A stretch of DNA of 64,000 nucleotides from NCBI GenBank assembly GCA_037349105.1, contig JAYJMM010000088.1, forward strand, positions 1-64,000, given 5' to 3'. The notes beneath the pieces are model-generated. The model did not search any database. It was not told the DNA's origin and saw only the letters and a program-made list of their open reading frames with translations. Position numbers and translations under genes: made by a program. Positions 1 through 15,000 of this stretch are shown in pieces. The stretch is from Limnomonas spitsbergensis. Taxonomy: Eukaryota; Chlorophyta; Chlorophyceae; Chlamydomonadales. Numbering within the stretch: the first letter of the stretch is position 1; each line of letters opens with the position of its first letter.

Positions 1-3000
1 TCGGCATCGGCATCGGCATCGGCATCGGCATCGGCATCGGCATCGGCATCGGCATCGGCATCGGCATCGGCATCGGCATCGGCATCGGCATCGGCATCGG
101 CATCGGCATCGGCATCGGCATCGGCATCGGCATCGGCATCGGCATCGGCATCGGCATCGGCATCGGCATCGGCATCGGCATCGGCATCGGCATCGGCATC
201 GGCATCGGCATCGGCATCGGCATCGGCATCGGCATCGGCATCGGCATCGGCATCGGCATCGGCATCGCATCGGCATCGGCATCGGCATCGCATCGGCATC
301 GGCATCGGCATCGGCATCGGCATCGGCATCGGCATCGGCATCGGCATCGGCATCGGCATCGGCATCGGCATCGGCATCGGCATCGCATCGGCATCGGCAT
401 CGGCATCGGCATCGGCATCGGCATCGGCATCGGCATCGGCATCGGCATCGGCATCGGCATCGGCATCGGCATCGGCATCGGCATCGGCATCGGCATCGGC
501 ATCGCATCGGCATCGGCATCGGCATCGGCATCGGCATCGGCATCGGCATCGGCATCGGCATCGGCATCGGCATCGGCATCGGCATCGGCATCGGCATCGG
601 CATCGGCATCGGCATCGGCATCGGCATCGGCATCGGCATCGGCATCGCATCGGCATCGGCATCGGCATCGGCATCGGCATCGGCATCGGCATCGGCATCG
701 GCATCGGCATCGGCATCGGCATCGGCATCGGCATCGCATCGGCATCGGCATCGGCATCGGCATCGGCATCGGCATCGGCATCGGCATCGGCATCGGCATC
801 GGCATCGGCATCGGCATCGGCATCGGCATCGGCATCGGCATCGGCATCGGCATCGGCATCGCATCGGCATCGGCATCGGCATCGGCATCGGCATCGGCAT
901 CGGCATCGGCATCGGCATCGGCATCGGCATCGGCATCGGCATCGGCATCGGCATCGGCATCGGCATCGGCATCGGCATCGGCATCGGCATCGGCATCGGC
1001 ATCGGCATCGGCATCGGCATCGGCATCGGCATCGGCATCGGCATCGGCATCGGCATCGGCATCGGCATCGGCATCGCATCGGCATCGGCATCGGCATCGG
1101 CATCGGCATCGGCATCGGCATCGGCATCGGCATCGGCATCGGCATCGGCATCGGCATCGGCATCGGCATCGGCATCGGCATCGGCATCGGCATCGGCATC
1201 GGCATCGGCATCGGCATCGGCATCGGCATCGGCATCGGCATCGGCATCGGCATCGGCATCGGCATCGGCATCGGCATCGGCATCGGCATCGCATCGGCAT
1301 CGGCATCGGCATCGGCATCGGCATCGGCATCGGCATCGGCATCGGCATCGGCATCAGGCATCGGCATCGGCATCGGCATCGCAATCGGCATCGGCATCGG
1401 CATCGGCATCGGCATCGGCATCGGGCATCGGCATCGGCATCGGCATCGGCATCGCATCGGCATCGGCATCGGCATCGGCATCGGCATCGGCATCGGCATC
1501 GGGCATCGGCATCGGCATCGGCATCGGCATCGGCATCGGCATCGGCATCGCATCGGCATCGGCATCGGCATCATCGGCATCGGCATCGGCATCGGCATCG
1601 GCATCGGCATCGGCATCGGCATCGGCATCGGCATCGGCATCGGCATCGGCATCGGCATCGGCATCGGCATCGGCATCGGCATCGGCATCGGCATCGGCAT
1701 CGGCATCGGCATCGCATCGGCATCGGCATCGGCATCGGCATCGGCATCGGCATCGGCATCGGCATCGGCATCGGCATCGGCATCGGCATCGGCATCGGCA
1801 TCGGCATCGCATCGCATCGGCATCGGCATCGGCATCGGCATCGGCATCGGCATCGGCATCGGCATCGGCATCGGCATCGGCATCGGCATCGGCATCGGCA
1901 TCGGCATCGGCATCGGCATCGGCATCGGCATCGGCATCGGCATCGGCATCGGCATCGGCATCGGCATCGGCATCGGCATCGGCATCGGCATCGGCATCGG
2001 CATCGGCATCGGCATCGGCATCGGCATCGGCATCGGCATCGGCATCGGCATCGGCTCGCATCGGCATCGGCATCGGCATCGGCATCGGCATCGGCATCGG
2101 CATCGGCATCGGCATCGGCATCGGCATCGGCATCGGCATCGCATCGGCATCGGCATCGGCATCGGCATCGGCATCGGCATCGGCATCGGCATCGCATCGG
2201 CATCGGCATCGGCATCGGCATCGGCATCGGCATCGGCATCGGCATCGGCATCGGCATCGGCATCGGCATCGGCATCGGCATCGGCATCGGCATCGCATCG
2301 GCATCGGCATCGGCATCGGCATCGGCATCGGCATCGGCATCGCATCGGCATCGGCATCGGCATCGGCATCGGCATCGGCATCGGCATCGGCATCGGCATC
2401 GGCATCGGCATCGGCATCGGCATCGCGGCATCGGCATCGGCATCGGCATCGGCATCGGCATCGGCATCGGCATCGGCATCGGCATCGGCATCGGCATCGG
2501 GGCATCGGCATCGGCATCGGCATCGGCATCGGCACATCGGCATCGGCGGCATCGCATCGGCATCGGCATCGGCATCGGGCATCGGCATCGGCATCGGCAT
2601 CGGCATCGGCATCGGCATCGGCATCGGCATCGGCATCGCATCGGCATCGGCATCGGCATCGGCATCGGCATCGGCATCGGCATCGGCATCGGCATCGGCA
2701 TCGGCATCGGCATCGGCATCGGCATCGGCATCGGCATCGGGCATCGGCATCGGCATCGCATCGGCATCGGCATCGGCATCGGCATCGGCATCGGCATCGG
2801 CATCGGCATCGGCATCGGCATCGGCATCGGCATCGGCATCGGCATCGGCATCGGCATCGGCATCGGGGCATCGGCATCGGCATCGGCATCGGCATCGGCA
2901 TCGGCATCGGCATCGGCATCGGCATCGGCATCGGCATCGGCATCGGCATCGGCATCGCATCGGCATCGGCATCGGCATCGGCATCGGCATCGGCATCGGC

Positions 3001-6000
3001 ATCGGCATCGGCATCGCATCGGCATCGGCATCGGCATCGGCATCGGCATCGGCATCGGCATCGGCATCGGCATCGGCATCGGCATCGGCATCGGCATCGG
3101 CATCGGCATCGCATCGGCATCGGCATCGGCATCGGCATCGGCATCGGCATCGGCATCGGCATCGGCATCGGCATCGGCATCGGCATCGGCATCGGCATCG
3201 GCATCGGCATCGGCATCGGCATCGGCATCGGCATCGGCATCGGCATCGGCATCGGCATCGGCATCGGCATCGGCATCGGCATCGGCATCGGCATCGCATC
3301 GCATCGGCATCGGCATCGGCATCGGCATCGCATCGGCATCGGCATCGGCATCGGCATCGGCATCGGCATCGGCATCGGCATCGGCATCGGCATCGCATCG
3401 GCATCGGCATCGGCATCGGCATCGGCATCGGCATCGGCATCGGCATCGGCATCGGCATCGGCATCGGCATCGGCATCGGCATCGGCATCGGCATCGGCAT
3501 CGGCATCGGCATCGCCGGCATCGGCATCGGCATCGGCATCGGCATCGCATCGGCATCGGCATCGGCATCGGCATCGGCATCGGCATCGGCATCGGCATCG
3601 GCATCGGCATCGGCATCGGCATCGGCATCGGCATCGGCATCGGCATCGGCATCGGCATCGGCATCGGCATCGGCATCGGCATCGGCATCGGCATCGGCAT
3701 CGGCATCGGCATCGGCATCGGCATCGGCATCGGCATCGGCATCGGCATCGGCATCGGCATCGGCATCGGCATCGGCATCGGCATCGGCATCGGCATCGGC
3801 ATCGGCATCGGCATCGGCATCGGCATCGGCATCGGCATCGGCATCGGCATCGGCATCGGCATCGGCATCGGCATCGGCATCGGCATCGGGCATCGCATCG
3901 CATCGGCATCGGCATCGGCATCGGCATCGGCATCGGCATCGGCATCGGCATCGGCATCGGCATCGGCATCGGCATCGGCATCGGCATCGGCATCGGCATC
4001 GCATCGGCATCGGCATCGGCATCGGCATCGGCATCGGCATCGGCATCGGCATCGCATCGGCATCGGCATCGGCATCGGCATCGGCATCGGCATCGGCATC
4101 GGCATCGGCATCGGCATCGGCATCGGCATCGCATCGGCATCGGCATCGGCATCGGCATCGGCATCGGCATCGGCATCGGCATCGGCATCGGCATCGGCAT
4201 CGGCATCGGCATCGGCATCGGCATCGGCATCGGCATCGGCATCGGCATCGGCATCGGCATCGGCATCGGCATCGGCATCGGCATCGGCATCGGCATCGCA
4301 TCGGCATCGGCATCGGCATCGGCATCGGCATCGGCATCGGCATCGGCATCGGCATCGGCATCGGCATCGGCATCGGCATCGGCATCGGCATCGCATCGGC
4401 ATCGGCATCGGCATCGGCATCGGCATCGGCATCGGCATCGGCATCGGCATCGGCATCGGCATCGATCGGCATCGGCATCGGCATCGGCATCGGCATCATC
4501 GGCATCGGCATCGCATCGGCATCGGCATCGGCATCGGCATCGGCATCGGCATCGGCATCGGCATCGGCATCGGCATCGGCATCGGCATCGGCATCGGCAT
4601 CGGCATCGCATCGGCATCGGCATCGGCATCGGCATCGGCATCGGCATCGGCATCGGCATCGGCATCGGCATCGGCATCGGCATCGGCATCGGCATCGGCA
4701 TCGCATCGGCATCGGCATCGGCATCGGCATCGGCATCGGCATCGGCATCGGCATCGGCATCGGCATCGGCATCGGCATCGGCATCGGCATCGGCATCGGC
4801 ATCGGCATCGGCATCGGCATCGGCATCGCATCGGCATCGGCATCGGCATCGGCATCGGCATCGGCATCTCGCATCGGCATCGGCATCGGCATCGGCATCG
4901 GCATCGGCATCGGCATCGGCATCGGCATCGGCATCGGCATCGGCATCGGCATCGGCATCGGCATCGGCATCGGCATCGGCATCGGCATCGGCATCGGCAT
5001 CGGCATCGGCATCGGCATCGGCATCGGCATCGGCATCGGCATCGGCATCGGCATCGGCGGCATCGGCATCGGCATCGGCATCGGCATCGGCATCGGCATC
5101 GGCATCGGCATCGGCATCGGCATCGGCATCGGCATCGGCATCGGCATCGGCATCGCATCGGCATCGGCATCGGCATCGGCATCGGCATCGGCATCGGCAT
5201 CGGCATCGGCATCGGCATCGGCATCGGCATCTCGGCATCGGCATCGGCATCGGCATCGGCATCGGCATCGGCATCGGCATCGGCATCGGCATCGGCATCG
5301 GCATCGGCATCGGCATCGGCATCGGCATCGGCATCGGCATCGGCATCGGCATCGGCATCGGCATCGCATCGGCATCGGCATCGGCATCGGCATCGGCATC
5401 GGCATCGGCATCGGCATCGGCATCGGCATCGGCATCGGCATCGGCATCGGCATCGGCATCGGCATCGGCATCGGCATCGCATCGGCATCGGCATCGGCAT
5501 CGGCATCGCATCGGCATCGGCATCGGCATCGGCATCGGCATCGGCATCGGCATCGGCATCGGCATCTCGCATCGGCATCGGCATCGGCATCGGCATCGGC
5601 ATCGGCATCGGCATCGGCATCGGCATCGGCATCGGCATCGGCATCGGCATCGGCATCGGCATCGGCATCGGCATCGGCATCGGCATCGGCATCGGCATCG
5701 GCATCGGCATCGGCATCGGCATCGGCATCGGCATCGGCATCGGCATCGGCATCGGCATCGGCATCGGCATCGGCATCGGCATCGGCATCGGCATCGGCAT
5801 CGGCATCGGCATCGGCATCGGCATCGGCATCGGCATCGGCATCGGCATCGGCATCGGCATCGGCATCGGCATCGGCATCGGCATCGGCATCGGCATCGGC
5901 ATCGGCATCGGCATCGGCATCGGCATCGGCATCGATCGGCATCGGCATCGGCATCGGCATCGGCATCGGCATCGGCATCGGCATCGCATCGGCATCGGCA

Positions 6001-9000
6001 TCGGCGGGCATCGGCATCGGCATCGGCATCAATCGGCATCGGCATCGGCATCGGCATCGGCATCGGCATCGGCATCGGCATCGGCATCGCATCGGCATCG
6101 GCATCGGCATCGGCATCGCATCGGCATCGGCATCGGCATCGGCATCGGCATCGGCATCGGCATCGGCATCGGCATCGGCATCGGCATCGCATCGGCATCG
6201 GCATCGCATCGGCATCGGCATCGGCATCGGCATCGGCATCGCATCGCATCGGCATCGGCATCGGCATCGGCATCGGCATCGGCATCGGCATCGGCATCGG
6301 CATCGGCATCGGCATCGGCATCGGCATCGGCATCGGCATCGGCATCGGCATCGGCATCGGCATCGGCATCGCATCGGCATCCGGCATCGGCATCGGCATC
6401 GCATCGGCATCGGCATCGGCATCGGCATCGGCATCGGCATCGGCATCGGCATCGGCATCGGCATCGGCATCGGGGGGGGGGGCATCGGCATCGGCATCGG
6501 CATCGGCATCGGCATCGGCATCGCATCGGCATCGGCATCGGCATCGGCATCGGCATCGCATCGGCATCGGCATCGGCATCGGCATCGGCATCGGCATCGG
6601 CATCGGCATCGGCATCGGCATCGGCATCGGCATCGGCATCGCATCGGCATCGGCATCGGCATCGGCATCGGCATCGGCATCGGCATCGGCATCGCATCGG
6701 CATCGGCATCGGCATCGGCATCGGCATCGGCATCGCATCGGCATCTCGGCATCGGCATCGGCATCATCGGCATCGGCATCGGCATCGGCATCGGCATCGG
6801 CATCGGCATCGGCATCGGCATCGGCATCGGCATCGGCATCGGCATCGGCATCGGCATCGCATCGGCATCGGCATCGGCATCGGCATCGGCATCGGCATCG
6901 GCATCGGCATCGGCATCGGCATCGGCATCGGCATCGGCATCGGCATCGGCATCGCATCGGCATCGGCATCGGCATCGGCATCGGCATCGGCATCGGCATC
7001 GGCATCGGCATCGGCATCGGCATCGGCATCGGCATCGGCATCGGCATCGGCATCGGCATCGCAATCGGCATCGGCATCGGCATCGGCATCGGCATCGGCA
7101 TCGGCATCGCATCGGCATCGGCATCGGCATCGGCATCGGCATCGGCATCGGCATCGGCATCGGCATCGGCATCGGCATCGGCGGCATCGGCATCGGCATC
7201 GGCATCGGCATCGCATCGGCATCGGCATCGGCATCGGCATCGGCATCGGCATCGGCATCGGCATCGGCATCGCATCGGCATCGGCATCGGCATCGGCATC
7301 GGCATCGGCATCGGCATCGGCATCGGCATCGCATCGGCATCGGCATCGGCATCGGCATCGGCATCGGCATCGCATCGGCATCGGCATCGGCATCGGCATC
7401 GGCATCGGCATCGGCATCGGCATCGGCATCGGCATCGGCATCGGCATCGGCATCGGCATCGGCATCGGCATCGGCATCGGCATCGGCATCGGCATCGGCA
7501 TCGGCATCGGCATCGGCATCGGCATCGGCATCGGCATCGGCATCGGCATCGGCATCGGCATCGGCATCGGCATCGGCATCGGCATCGGCATCGGCATCGG
7601 CATCGGCATCGGCATCGGCATCGGCATCGGCATCGGCATCGGCATCGGCATCGCATCGGCATCGGCATCGGCATCGGCATCGGCATCGGCATCGGCATCG
7701 GCATCGGCATCGGCATCGGCATCGGCATCGCATCGGCATCGGCATCGGCATCGGCATCGGCATCGGCATCGGCATCGGCATCGGCATCGGCATCGGCATC
7801 GGCATCGGCATCGGCATCGGCATCGGCATCGGCATCGGCATCGCATCGGCATCGGCATCGGCATCGGCATCGGCATCGGCATCGGCATCGGCATCATCGG
7901 CATCGGCATCGGCATCGGCATCGGCATCGGCATCGGCATCGGCATCGGCATCGGCATCGGCATCGGCATCGGCATCGGCATCGGCATCGGCATCGGCATC
8001 GGCATCGGCATCGGCATCGGCATCGGCATCGGCATCGGCATCGGCATCGGCATCGGCATCGGCATCGGCATCGGCATCGGCATCGGCATCGGCATCGGCA
8101 TCGGCATCGGCATCGGCATCGGCATCGGCATCGGCATCGGCATCGGCATCGGCATCGGCATCGGCATCGGCATCGGCATCGGCATCGGCATCGGCATCGC
8201 ATCGGCATCGGCATCGGCATCGGCATCGGCATCGGCATCGGCATCGGCATCGGCATCGGCATCGGCATCGGCATCGGCATCGGCATCGGCATCGGCATCG
8301 GCATCGGCATCTCGGCATCGGCATCGGCATCGGCATCGGCATCGGCATCGGCATCGGCATCGGCATCGGCATCGGCATCGGCATCGGCATCGGCATCGGC
8401 ATCGGCATCGGCATCGGCATCGGCATCGGCATCGGCATCGGCATCGGCATCGGCATCGGCATCGGCATCGGCATCGCATCGGCATCGGCATCGGCATCGG
8501 CATCGCATCGGCATCGGCATCGGCATCGGCATCGTCGGCATCGGCATCGGCATCGGCATCGGCATCGGCATCGGCATCGGCATCGGCATCGGCATCGGCA
8601 TCGGCATCGGCATCGGCATCGGCATCGGCATCGGCATCGGCATCGCATCGGCATCGGCATCGGCATCGGCATCGGCATCGGCATCGGCATCGGCATCGGC
8701 ATCGGCATCGGCATCGGCATCGGCATCGGCATCGGCATCGCATCGGCATCGGCATCGGCATCGGCATCGGCATCGGCATCGGCATCGGCATCGGCATCGG
8801 CATCGGCATCGGCATCGGCATCGGCATCGGCATCGGCATCGGCATCGGCATCGGCATCGGCATCGGCATCGGCATCGGCATCGGCATCGGCATCGGCATC
8901 GGCATCGGCATCGGCATCGGCATCGGCATCGGCATCGGCATCGGCATCGGCATCGGCATCGGCATCGGCATCGGCATCGGCATCGGCATCGGCATCGGCA

Positions 9001-12000
9001 TCGGCATCGGCATCGGCATCGGCATCGGCATCGGCATCGGCATCGGCATCGGCATCGGCATCGGCATCGGCATCGGCATCGGCATCGGCATCGGCATCGG
9101 CATCGGCATCGGCATCGGCATCGGCATCGGCATCGGCATCGGCATCGGCATCGCATCGGCATCGGCATCGCATCGGCATCGGCATCGGCATCGGCATCGG
9201 CATCGGCATCGGCATCGGCATCGGCATCGGCATCGGCATCGCATCGGCATCGGCATCGGCATCGGCATCGGCATCGGCATCGGCATCGGCATCGGCATCG
9301 GCATCGGCATCGGCATCGGCATCGGCATCGGCATCGGCATCGGCATCGGCATCGGCATCGGCATCGGCATCGGCATCGCATCGGCATCGGCATCGGCATC
9401 GGCATCGGCATCGGCATCGGCATCGGCATCGGCATCGGCATCGGCATCGGCATCGGCATCGGCATCGGCATCGGCATCGGCATCGGCATCGGCATCGGCA
9501 TCGGCATCGGCATCGGCATCGGCATCGGCATCGGCATCGGCATCGGCATCGGCATCGGCATCGGCATCGGCATCGGCATCGGCATCGGCATCGGCATCGG
9601 CATCGGCATCGGCATCGGCATCGGCATCGGCATCGGCATCGGCATCGGCATCGGCATCGGCATCGGCATCGGCATCGGCATCGGCATCGGCATCGGCATC
9701 GGCATCGGCATCGGCATCGGCATCGGCATCGGCATCGGCATCGGCATCGGCATCGGCATCGGCATCGGCATCGGCATCGGCATCGGCATCGGCATCGGCA
9801 TCGGCATCGGCATCGGCATCGGCATCGGCATCGGCATCGGCATCGGCATCGGCATCGGCATCGCATCGGCATCGGCATCGGCATCGGCATCGGCATCGGC
9901 ATCGGCATCGGCATCGGCATCGGCATCGGCATCGGCATCGGCATCGGCATCGGCATCGGCATCGGCATCGGCATCGGCATCGGCATCGGCATCGGCATCG
10001 GCATCGGCATCGGCATCGGCATCGGCATCGGCATCGGCATCGGCATCGGGCATCGCATCGGCATCGGCATCGGCATCGGCATCGGCATCGGCATCGGCAT
10101 CGGCATCGGCATCGGCATCGGCATCGGCATCGGCATCGGCATCGGCATCGGCATCGGCATCGGCATCGGCATCGGCATCGGCATCGGCATCGGCATCGGC
10201 ATCGGCATCGGCATCGGCATCGGCATCGGCATCGGCATCGGCATCGGCATCGGCATCGGCATCGGCATCGGCATCGGCATCGGCATCGGCATCGGCATCG
10301 GCATCGGCATCGGCATCGGCATCGGCATCGCATCGGCATCGGCATCGGCATCGGCATCGGCATCGGCATCGGCATCGGCATCGGCATCGGCATCGGCATC
10401 GGCATCGGCATCGGCATCGGCATCGGCATCGGCATCGGCATCGGCATCGGCATCGGCATCGGCATCGGCATCGCATCGGCATCGGCATCGGCATCGGCAT
10501 CGGCATCGGCATCGGCATCGGCATCGGCATCGGCATCGGCATCGGCATCGGCATCGGCATCGGCATCGGCATCGGCATCGGCATCGGCATCGGCATCGGC
10601 ATCGCATCGGCATCGGCATCGGCATCGGCATCGGCATCGGCATCGGCATCGGCATCGGCATCGGCATCGGCATCGGCATCGGCATCGGCATCGGCATCGG
10701 CATCGGCATCGGCATCGCATCGGCATCGGCATCGGCATCGGCATCGGCATCGGCATCGGCATCGGCATCGGCATCGGCATCGGCATCGGCATCGGCATCG
10801 GCATCGGCATCGGCATCGGCATCGGCATCGGCATCGGCATCGGCATCGGCATCGGCATCGGCATCGGCATCGGCATCGGCATCGGCATCGGCATCGGCAT
10901 CGGCATCGGCATCGGCATCGGCATCGCATCGGCATCGGCATCGGCATCGGCATCGGCATCGGCATCGGCATCGGCATCGGCATCGGCATCGGCATCGGCA
11001 TCGGCATCGGCATCGGCATCGGCATCGGCATCGGCATCGGCATCGGCATCGGCATCGGCATCGGCATCGGCATCGGCATCGGCATCGGCATCGGCATCGG
11101 CATCGGCATCGGCATCGGCATCGGCATCGGCATCGGCATCGGCATCGGCATCGGCATCGGCATCGGCATCGGCATCGGCATCGGCATCGGCATCGGCATC
11201 GGCATCGGCATCGGCATCGGCATCGGCATCGCATCGGCATCGGCATCGGCATCGGCATCGGCATCGGCATCGGCATCGGCATCGGCATCGGCATCGGCAT
11301 CGGCATCGGCATCGGCATCGGCATCGGCATCGGCATCGGCATCGGCATCGGCATCGGCATCGGCATCGGCATCGGCATCGGCATCGGCATCGGCATCGGC
11401 ATCGGCATCGGCATCGGCATCGGCATCGGCATCGGCATCGGCATCGGCATCGGCATCGGCATCGGCATCGGCATCGGCATCGGCATCGGCATCGGCATCG
11501 GCATCGGCATCGGCATCGGCATCGGCATCGGCATCGGCATCGGCATCGGCATCGGCATCGGCATCGGCATCGGCATCGGCATCGGCATCGGCATCGCATC
11601 GGCATCGGCATCGGCATCGGCATCGGCATCGGCATCGGCATCGGCATCGGCATCGGCATCGGCATCGGCATCGGCATCGGCATCGGCATCGGCATCGGCA
11701 TCGGCATCGGCATCGGCATCGGCATCGGCATCGGCATCGGCATCGGCATCGGCATCGGCATCGGCATCGGCATCGGCATCGGCGGCATCGGCATCGGCAT
11801 CGGCATCGGCATCGGCATCGGCATCGGCATCGGCATCGGCATCGGCATCGGCATCGGCATCGGCATCGGCATCGGCATCGGCATCGGCATCGGCATCGGC
11901 ATCGCATCGGCATCGGCATCGGCATCGGCATCGGCATCGGCATCGGCATCGCATCGGCATCGGCATCGGCATCGGCATCGGCATCGGCATCGGCATCGGC

Positions 12001-15000
12001 ATCGGCATCGGCATCGGCATCGGCATCGGCATCGGCATCGGCATCGGCATCGGCATCGGCATCGGCATCGGCATCGGCATCGGCATCGGCATCGCATCGG
12101 CATCGGCATCGGCATCGGCATCGGCATCGGCATCGGCATCGGCATCGGCATCGGCATCGGCATCGGCATCGGCATCGGCATCGGCATCGGCATCGGCATC
12201 GGCATCGGCATCGGCATCGGCATCGGCATCGGCATCGGCATCGGCATCGGCATCGGCATCGGCATCGGCATCGGCATCGGCATCGGCATCGGCATCGGCA
12301 TCGGCATCGGCATCGGCATCGGCATCGGCATCGGCATCGGCATCGGCATCGGCATCGGCATCGGCATCGGCATCGGCATCGGCATCGGCATCGGCATCGG
12401 CATCGGCATCGGCATCGGCATCGGCATCGGCATCGGCATCGGCATCGGCATCGGCATCGGCATCGGCATCGGCATCGGCATCGGCATCGCATCGGCATCG
12501 GCATCGGCATCGGCATCGGCATCGGCATCGGCATCGGCATCGGCATCGGCATCGGCATCGGCATCGGCATCGGCATCGGCATCGGCATCGGCATCGGCAT
12601 CGGCATCGGCATCGGCATCGGCATCGGCATCGGCATCGGCATCGGCATCGGCATCGGCATCGGCATCGGCATCGGCATCGGCATCGGCATCGGCATCGGC
12701 ATCGGCATCGGCATCGGCATCGGCATCGGCATCGGCATCGGCATCGGCATCGGCATCGGCATCGGCATCGGCATCGGCATCGGCATCGGCATCGGCATCG
12801 GCATCGGCATCGGCATCGGCATCGGCATCGGCATCGGCATCGGCATCGGCATCGGCATCGGCATCGGCATCGGCATCGGCATCGGCATCGGCATCGGCAT
12901 CGGCATCGGCATCGGCATCGGCATCGGCATCGGCATCGGCATCGGCATCGGCATCGGCATCGGCATCGGCATCGGCATCGGCATCGGCATCGGCATCGGC
13001 ATCGGCATCGGCATCGGCATCGGCATCGGCATCGGCATCGGCATCGGCATCGGCATCGGCATCGGCATCGGCATCGGCATCGGCATCGGCATCGGCATCG
13101 GCATCGGCATCGGCATCGGCATCGGCATCGGCATCGGCATCGGCATCGGCATCGGCATCGGCATCGGCATCGGCATCGGCATCGGCATCGGCATCGGCAT
13201 CGGCATCGGCATCGGCATCGGCATCGGCATCGGCATCGGCATCGGCATCGGCATCGGCATCGGCATCGGCATCGGCATCGGCATCGGCATCGGCATCGCA
13301 TCGGCATCGGCATCGGCATCGGCATCGGCATCGGCATCGGCATCGGCATCGGCATCGGCATCGGCATCGGCATCGGCATCGGCATCGGCATCGGCATCGG
13401 CATCGGCATCGGCATCGGCATCGGCATCGGCATCGGCATCGGCATCGGCATCGGCATCGGCATCGGCATCGGCATCGGCATCGGCATCGGCATCGGCATC
13501 GGCATCGGCATCGGCATCGGCATCGGCATCGGCATCGGCATCGGCATCGGCATCGGCATCGGCATCGGCATCGGCATCGGCATCGGCATCGGCATCGGCA
13601 TCGGCATCGGCATCGGCATCGGCATCGGCATCGGCATCGCATCGGCATCGGCATCGGCATCGGCATCGGCATCGGCATCGGCATCGGCATCGGCATCGGC
13701 ATCGGCATCGGCATCGGCATCGGCATCGGCATCGGCATCGGCATCGGCATCGGCATCGGCATCGGCATCGGCATCGGCATCGGCATCGGCATCGGCATCG
13801 GCATCGGCATCGGCATCGGCATCGGCATCGGCATCGGCATCGGCATCGGCATCATCGGCATCGGCATCGGCATCGGCATCGGCATCGGCATCGGCATCGG
13901 CATCGGCATCGGCATCGGCATCGGCATCGGCATCGGCATCGGCATCGGCATCGGCATCGGCATCGGCATCGGCATCGGCATCGGCATCGGCATCGGCATC
14001 GCATCGGCATCGGCATCGGCATCGGCATCGGCATCGGCATCGGCATCGGCATCGGCATCGGCATCGGCATCGGCATCGGCATCGGCATCGGCATCGGCAT
14101 CGGCATCGGCATCGGCATCGGCATCGGCATCGGCATCGGCATCGGCATCGGCATCGGCATCGGCATCGGCATCGGCATCGGCATCGGCATCGGCATCGGC
14201 ATCGGCATCGGCATCGGCATCGGCATCGGCATCGGCATCGGCATCGGCATCGGCATCGGCATCGGCATCGGCATCGGCATCGGCATCGGCATCGGCATCG
14301 GCATCGGCATCGGCATCGGCATCGGCATCGGCATCGGCATCGGCATCGGCATCGGCATCGGCATCGGCATCGGCATCGGCATCGGCATCGCATCGGCATC
14401 GGCATCGGCATCGGCATCGGCATCGGCATCGGCATCGGCATCGGCATCGGCATCGGCATCGGCATCGGCATCGGCATCGGCATCGGCATCGGCATCGGCA
14501 TCGGCATCGGCATCGGCATCGGCATCGGCATCGGCATCGGCATCGGCATCGGCATCGGCATCGGCATCGGCATCGGCATCGGCATCGGCATCGGCATCGG
14601 CATCGGCATCGGCATCGGCATCGGCATCGGCATCGGCATCGGCATCGGCATCGGCATCGGCATCGGCATCGGCATCGGCATCGGCATCGGCATCGGCATC
14701 GGCATCGGCATCGGCATCGGCATCGGCATCGGCATCGGCATCGGCATCGGCATCGGCATCGGCATCGGCATCGGCATCGGCATCGGCATCGGCATCGGCA
14801 TCGGCATCGGCATCGGCATCGGCATCGGCATCGGCATCGGCATCGGCATCGGCATCGGCATCGGCATCGGCATCGGCATCGGCATCGGCATCGGCATCGG
14901 CATCGGCATCGGCATCGGCATCGGCATCGGCATCGGCATCGGCATCGGCATCGGCATCGGCATCGGCATCGGCATCGGCATCGGCATCGGCATCGGCATC